This document shows positions 61,001 through 64,000 of a DNA stretch of 64,000 nt, one piece after another. Below the pieces are notes generated by a model, which ran no database searches, was not told the DNA's origin, and saw only the letters and a list, made by a program, of their open reading frames with translations. The translations under genes were made by a program, and so were the position numbers. Source of the DNA: an uncultured Pontibacter sp. Its GTDB lineage: Bacteria; Bacteroidota; Bacteroidia; Cytophagales; Hymenobacteraceae. Each line of letters starts with the position of its first letter. Within the stretch, counting starts at the first letter, position 1. The stretch lies in NCBI RefSeq assembly GCF_947495565.1, contig NZ_CANLZM010000001.1, forward strand, positions 463,339 through 527,338. The letters run 5' to 3'.

Positions 61001-63922
61001 TTACCGCACATAAAGCTTAAACGCTAACGGGCCCCGGTCGGTATGCAGGTGCAGCATGTAGATGCCGGCTTGGGCGTTCGGTAACTGTACCTGCACTGTA
61101 TTGGGACGTGGCGAGGAGATGCGCTGTTCCAAAACCAACTGGCCCAGGCTACTGTATACTTGTAGCAGCTGCACTTCAAAATCAGCCTTGTGCAAATCCA
61201 GTACAAAGCTACCATTGCTAGGGTTAGGAGAGATGACAACAGATTCTGCCAAAGTCAGCTCATCCACCACAAAGTCTGAAGCACTGATGGCTGCACCGCC
61301 CACACCTTTTATCTCTACTTTTCCGGTGCTTACGCCTCGCGGCACGCTTACCTGAATTAACTCTGAGGTAGCCAACAGCACAGGTGCTTTTATGCCGTTA
61401 AAGCTTATCGTATCCTGTTTGCCCAACAGACTAAAATGCTTCCCGCTTAAGTTTACCACTGTGCCAACGCTGCCTTGTGCCGGTTGCATTTGAAGTAGTT
61501 GAGGGGCTGGTATGAGTTCAAACATCTCGTTGCTTAAATCCTCACCGCCAGGCGTAATTACCTTTATTTTTCCTGCGCTTGCGGGTATTTTTATCAGCAG
61601 GAAATTCTCTGAAGCCTGTAAGACCTGCGCTTCTGCCTGGCCTACGTATACTTTGTTCTGGTCCGGTTTCTCAGCAAAGTTCTGCCCGTTAATACGAAGT
61701 TCTGTGCCCGCTTTGTCTGAGCGCTTGCTAATGCCGGCGATAGCTGGCTGCTGCCATACTTTAAGAGCCAGATGGCTTTGCACCTGACCGCCTGCTGTAG
61801 TTACGCTTAATTTTCCAGTTGTAGCACCTGCGGGAATAATAACCTGAAGCTCACTGGAACCGATCATGCTGACCTGACACAGCTGCTCGCCCAAGTATAC
61901 TTCCGATACCTGGTTTATACTTAGGTGCTGGCCCTGCAGCGTTACAGTTTGCCCTGCCACGCCTTCTGCCGGGCTGAAGGATCTGAGTATCGGGCGTTGG
62001 TATACTTCAAAGCTTTCTGTAGCTTTTGTGCCACCGTTTGGCGTGATGACCTGCAGGTTGCCTGTACTTGCGCCCTCTGGCACCAGCACGCGCAGCTCTG
62101 TGCCGTTGGCGCTTACAACAGTGGCGGCTTTTCCGTTCAGGTATACTTTGTTGTCAGTGGCCGTAGTGGCGAAGCGTTTGCCCGAGATGGTAATTTCAGA
62201 GCCGAACTTGCCGGCAGCGGGCGCAAAAGCCGCTATAGCCGGTGTGGCCAGCACATCCTCCAGGTTCACGCGCGCTTCCTCGTCCACTACTGGCGGCATA
62301 TCATAGATGCGGTTGGTGGTCACGTTAGTGCGCACAGGGGAATTGTAGTCGAAGAATATATCGGCGAAGTTCTCCACGGCAGTCTTCTCCGGCAGGTCCG
62401 CCTTTGGCTTAATGCTGAATTGGATGTAGCCATGGCTGCCCGGCTCGTTGGCGTTGCTGTCTGGCAGCATGATGTTGTCGAAAGTCCAGGTGAGTACCGG
62501 CAGGCCCTTGCCGCTCACTTCCAGGCGGTGCGCGTGCGAGGCGGCTCCAAGCTGCAGCGTGCTCAGGTCCAGGTGCTCGGAGAGGGTGTCAACCACCACT
62601 ACGCGGTAAGCCACGTCTGTGCCAGTGTTCTGGAAACGAATCTTGTACTTGAGCGCCGTGTTTGTTGGCGTATAGTTTTCGGGTGTTCTGCCCACCGGTG
62701 TCACCAGCTTGTCGTTCGGGTCGTAGGAATCGGTGATCATCATGCATTCCTCTGCTTTTTCGGCCTCCTCGTCATCCGTCGGCATAAGGTTTACCAAACC
62801 TGAGCTTACCGTTTGGCCGGAGTTGGTATCGGTGCAACCCTCTATAGTTACACTGGCTGTTTTATTGTCGCCGTTGCCCTCCGGCTGGTCGGCTTCCAGG
62901 CGCCAAGTGTAGCCCATGGAGGGCACCAGCAGCACCATACTGTCGCCGGCGGCCAAGCGGAACTGCTCCACCGCTGACAGCCTGCCGTCTCTGTACTTGC
63001 GGAACAGCTCGTGCTTGTCCATGTCGGCTGTGCCGGAGTTGCGAACCACAAAGCGGATCATACCTGAAGCAGGATCGCATCTGCCTGTAATGTTGACAGT
63101 GGGTAAGGGCTGACCGGGACTGTGGTTGGAGGGGGTGATCCAGGCGCGGGTGCAGACAGTACGGCCGCGCACCGACTCATCGCCGCAGGTAACAATATCC
63201 TGAATGGTGATGGTGCCCTGCTGGCCAGCTGCCAGATTGCCCACCGTAAATTCATAGGTGCCGTCGGATAAGCGCGTGTAGGCCTTGTTTGCGGAAACCA
63301 ATTCTACCTCCGGTGGTAGTTGCACATATACCTTCGCATCAGGTGCGGTGGCAAAGCCAGAGTTTTGGTAGTGTACGGTTGTGGTACTATCAAAACAGCG
63401 CCTGCGGCGGGTGGAGGAGAGGCTGACGGAGAGGTGGGGAGGAGCAAATACAAAATTGGCGAAGTTAATATTTTGTATTTGCTGTCCTAGATTAGTAACT
63501 GAAACATTATTTCCCTGCTCAGGTAAAGGGCAGGTGGGGGTGATAGTTCTTCCCTCTTGTTGAGGAATGATCGCATGCAATGTGTAGTCAGCGGGAGGTA
63601 CTGTAATTGTATAGCTCCCATCTTTACCTGTAATTGCATAATAAGGTCCTGGGTTTGTTGCCACTACAATTCCAGATAATTCCTTATCTCCTTGATCATA
63701 TAAGCAATTATTATTAGTATCATGATATACAATACCTTTTAAAGTGCTCTGTGGAATTTCATACTCGTCTGCAGCATAAACAGAATACCCATCGGCCATT
63801 TCATCGTCGATAACCATATTGGCGCCAAGTTGATCTATTGAGATGCGATTGATTTTGTTATTGGCCTTTTCATGAAGTAGGTTACCCTTTGAACTGAATA
63901 CCCAGTAATATCTCTGTTCCAA
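61001..63922 (-). CDS. IPT/TIG surface protein with type IX secretion sorting domain, 5'-interrupted
   Basis: This 973-residue portion reads from the window edge: an SdrD-like B domain (about 58-130, GIVYHDTNNNCLYDQGD), a DUF11-like region (about 160-280), a DUF7619-like repeat (SYDPNDKLVTPVG and YKIRFQNTGTDVAYRVVVVD, near 400-500), then four IPT/TIG domains (about 560-890, each opening like PAIAAFAPAAGKFGSEITISG). It ends with a T9SS type A sorting domain (ISPNPSNGSFVLDLH...GIYMLHLHTDRG). It should be an outer-membrane-exported adhesin or enzyme-anchoring protein. The first residue is a TTG in the middle of an evident domain; the true start lies past the window edge (see the interruption entry). 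Confidence 0.85.
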   Translation of the reverse strand: MEQRYYWVFSSKGNLLHEKANNKINRISIDQLGANMVIDDEMADGYSVYAADEYEIPQSTLKGIVYHDTNNNCLYDQGDKELSGIVVATNPGPYYAITGKDGSYTITVPPADYTLHAIIPQQEGRTITPTCPLPEQGNNVSVTNLGQQIQNINFANFVFAPPHLSVSLSSTRRRRCFDSTTTVHYQNSGFATAPDAKVYVQLPPEVELVSANKAYTRLSDGTYEFTVGNLAAGQQGTITIQDIVTCGDESVRGRTVCTRAWITPSNHSPGQPLPTVNITGRCDPASGMIRFVVRNSGTADMDKHELFRKYRDGRLSAVEQFRLAAGDSMVLLVPSMGYTWRLEADQPEGNGDNKTASVTIEGCTDTNSGQTVSSGLVNLMPTDDEEAEKAEECMMITDSYDPNDKLVTPVGRTPENYTPTNTALKYKIRFQNTGTDVAYRVVVVDTLSEHLDLSTLQLGAASHAHRLEVSGKGLPVLTWTFDNIMLPDSNANEPGSHGYIQFSIKPKADLPEKTAVENFADIFFDYNSPVRTNVTTNRIYDMPPVVDEEARVNLEDVLATPAIAAFAPAAGKFGSEITISGKRFATTATDNKVYLNGKAATVVSANGTELRVLVPEGASTGNLQVITPNGGTKATESFEVYQRPILRSFSPAEGVAGQTVTLQGQHLSINQVSEVYLGEQLCQVSMIGSSELQVIIPAGATTGKLSVTTAGGQVQSHLALKVWQQPAIAGISKRSDKAGTELRINGQNFAEKPDQNKVYVGQAEAQVLQASENFLLIKIPASAGKIKVITPGGEDLSNEMFELIPAPQLLQMQPAQGSVGTVVNLSGKHFSLLGKQDTISFNGIKAPVLLATSELIQVSVPRGVSTGKVEIKGVGGAAISASDFVVDELTLAESVVISPNPSNGSFVLDLHKADFEVQLLQVYSSLGQLVLEQRISSPRPNTVQVQLPNAQAGIYMLHLHTDRGPLAFKLYVR

Positions 63923-63943
63923 GTCCTGACTAACGTTTATTTC

Positions 63944-64000
63944 TCAGGCCATTGTGAAGCCTAACTCTTCAGGTCCTAGGTCTAATTTAGCGATGTTTTT
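63944..64000 (-). pseudogene. Continuation of the surface protein past an in-frame TGA, running off the window
   Basis: The minus strand in the same frame reads AKLDLGPEELGFTMA up to a TGA at 63944-63946, and then EINVSQDLEQRYYWVF. The frame is continuous and the sequence on both sides looks like one protein domain, so the TGA is most simply a Trp (TGG) to stop change. The gene continues beyond base 64000. Whether the protein is truncated, or the window edge hides a further detail, cannot be seen here. Confidence 0.55.

Noticed and set aside
1..64000. CRISPR array, IS element or prophage.
   Set aside because: No regularly spaced repeats, transposase, integrase or phage structural gene was recognised anywhere in the window.

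Overview
The window looks like a chromosomal segment of a Bacteroidota bacterium, most likely a Cytophagales/Hymenobacteraceae member (Pontibacter-like). The reasons are: Bacteroidota-type promoters (TAnnTTTG, in two cases with an upstream TTTG 18-19 nt away), starts with no clear Shine-Dalgarno sequence, a protein with a type IX secretion C-terminal domain, a fused alpha/beta 2-oxoacid dehydrogenase E1, and families such as DUF1573, DUF3943, DUF4126 and UMF1 transporters. No tRNA, rRNA, CRISPR array, insertion sequence or phage gene was recognised. The genus is an inference.

Layout. 0.25-13.1 kb is mostly housekeeping: purine permease, S1/P1 nuclease, thioesterase, PBP1A, K+/H+ antiporter, DUF2236 protein, GlgX, ankyrin protein and a hydrolase. 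13.4-30.1 kb is a dense sensory region: an RsbQ-like hydrolase overlapping a PAS hybrid kinase, a DUF3943 protein, a STAS protein, a LuxR-type response regulator broken by two TAA codons, an inverted CheB N-terminal relic, a CheB gene broken by three TAA codons, a PAS/GAF kinase, a bacteriophytochrome core without an output domain, and a 1366-residue CheB-CheR-PAS-kinase. 30.3-35.8 kb carries msrA, a small orphan ORF and an oligopeptide ABC operon (binding protein and two permeases). 35.8-39.2 kb is AT-rich and holds a previously uncalled 48-residue peptide gene divergent from two tandem paralogous helical proteins. 39.3-57.1 kb is again mainly metabolic and envelope genes (UMF1 transporter, amidohydrolase, AMP nucleosidase, LtaS-like protein, alanine dehydrogenase, DUF1573, fused E1, lipoproteins, LuxE-like protein, MtfA-SEC-C, NtrC-like regulator, DUF4126). 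57.4-60.9 kb is an MlaE-F-D lipid transport operon followed by EcsC. The right edge is a large IPT/TIG surface protein whose frame is interrupted by TGA and runs off the window.

Two observations go beyond ordinary annotation. First, the octamer AAGTATAA (or TTATACTT) occurs about 65-70 times by eye, on both strands, inside genes and between them, roughly twenty times more than base composition predicts. It also forms inverted pairs in several terminators, which is the behaviour of DNA uptake signal sequences. Second, the small exported-looking peptide beside tandem superhelical paralogues has the architecture of a peptide-receptor pair. Both functional readings are hypotheses.
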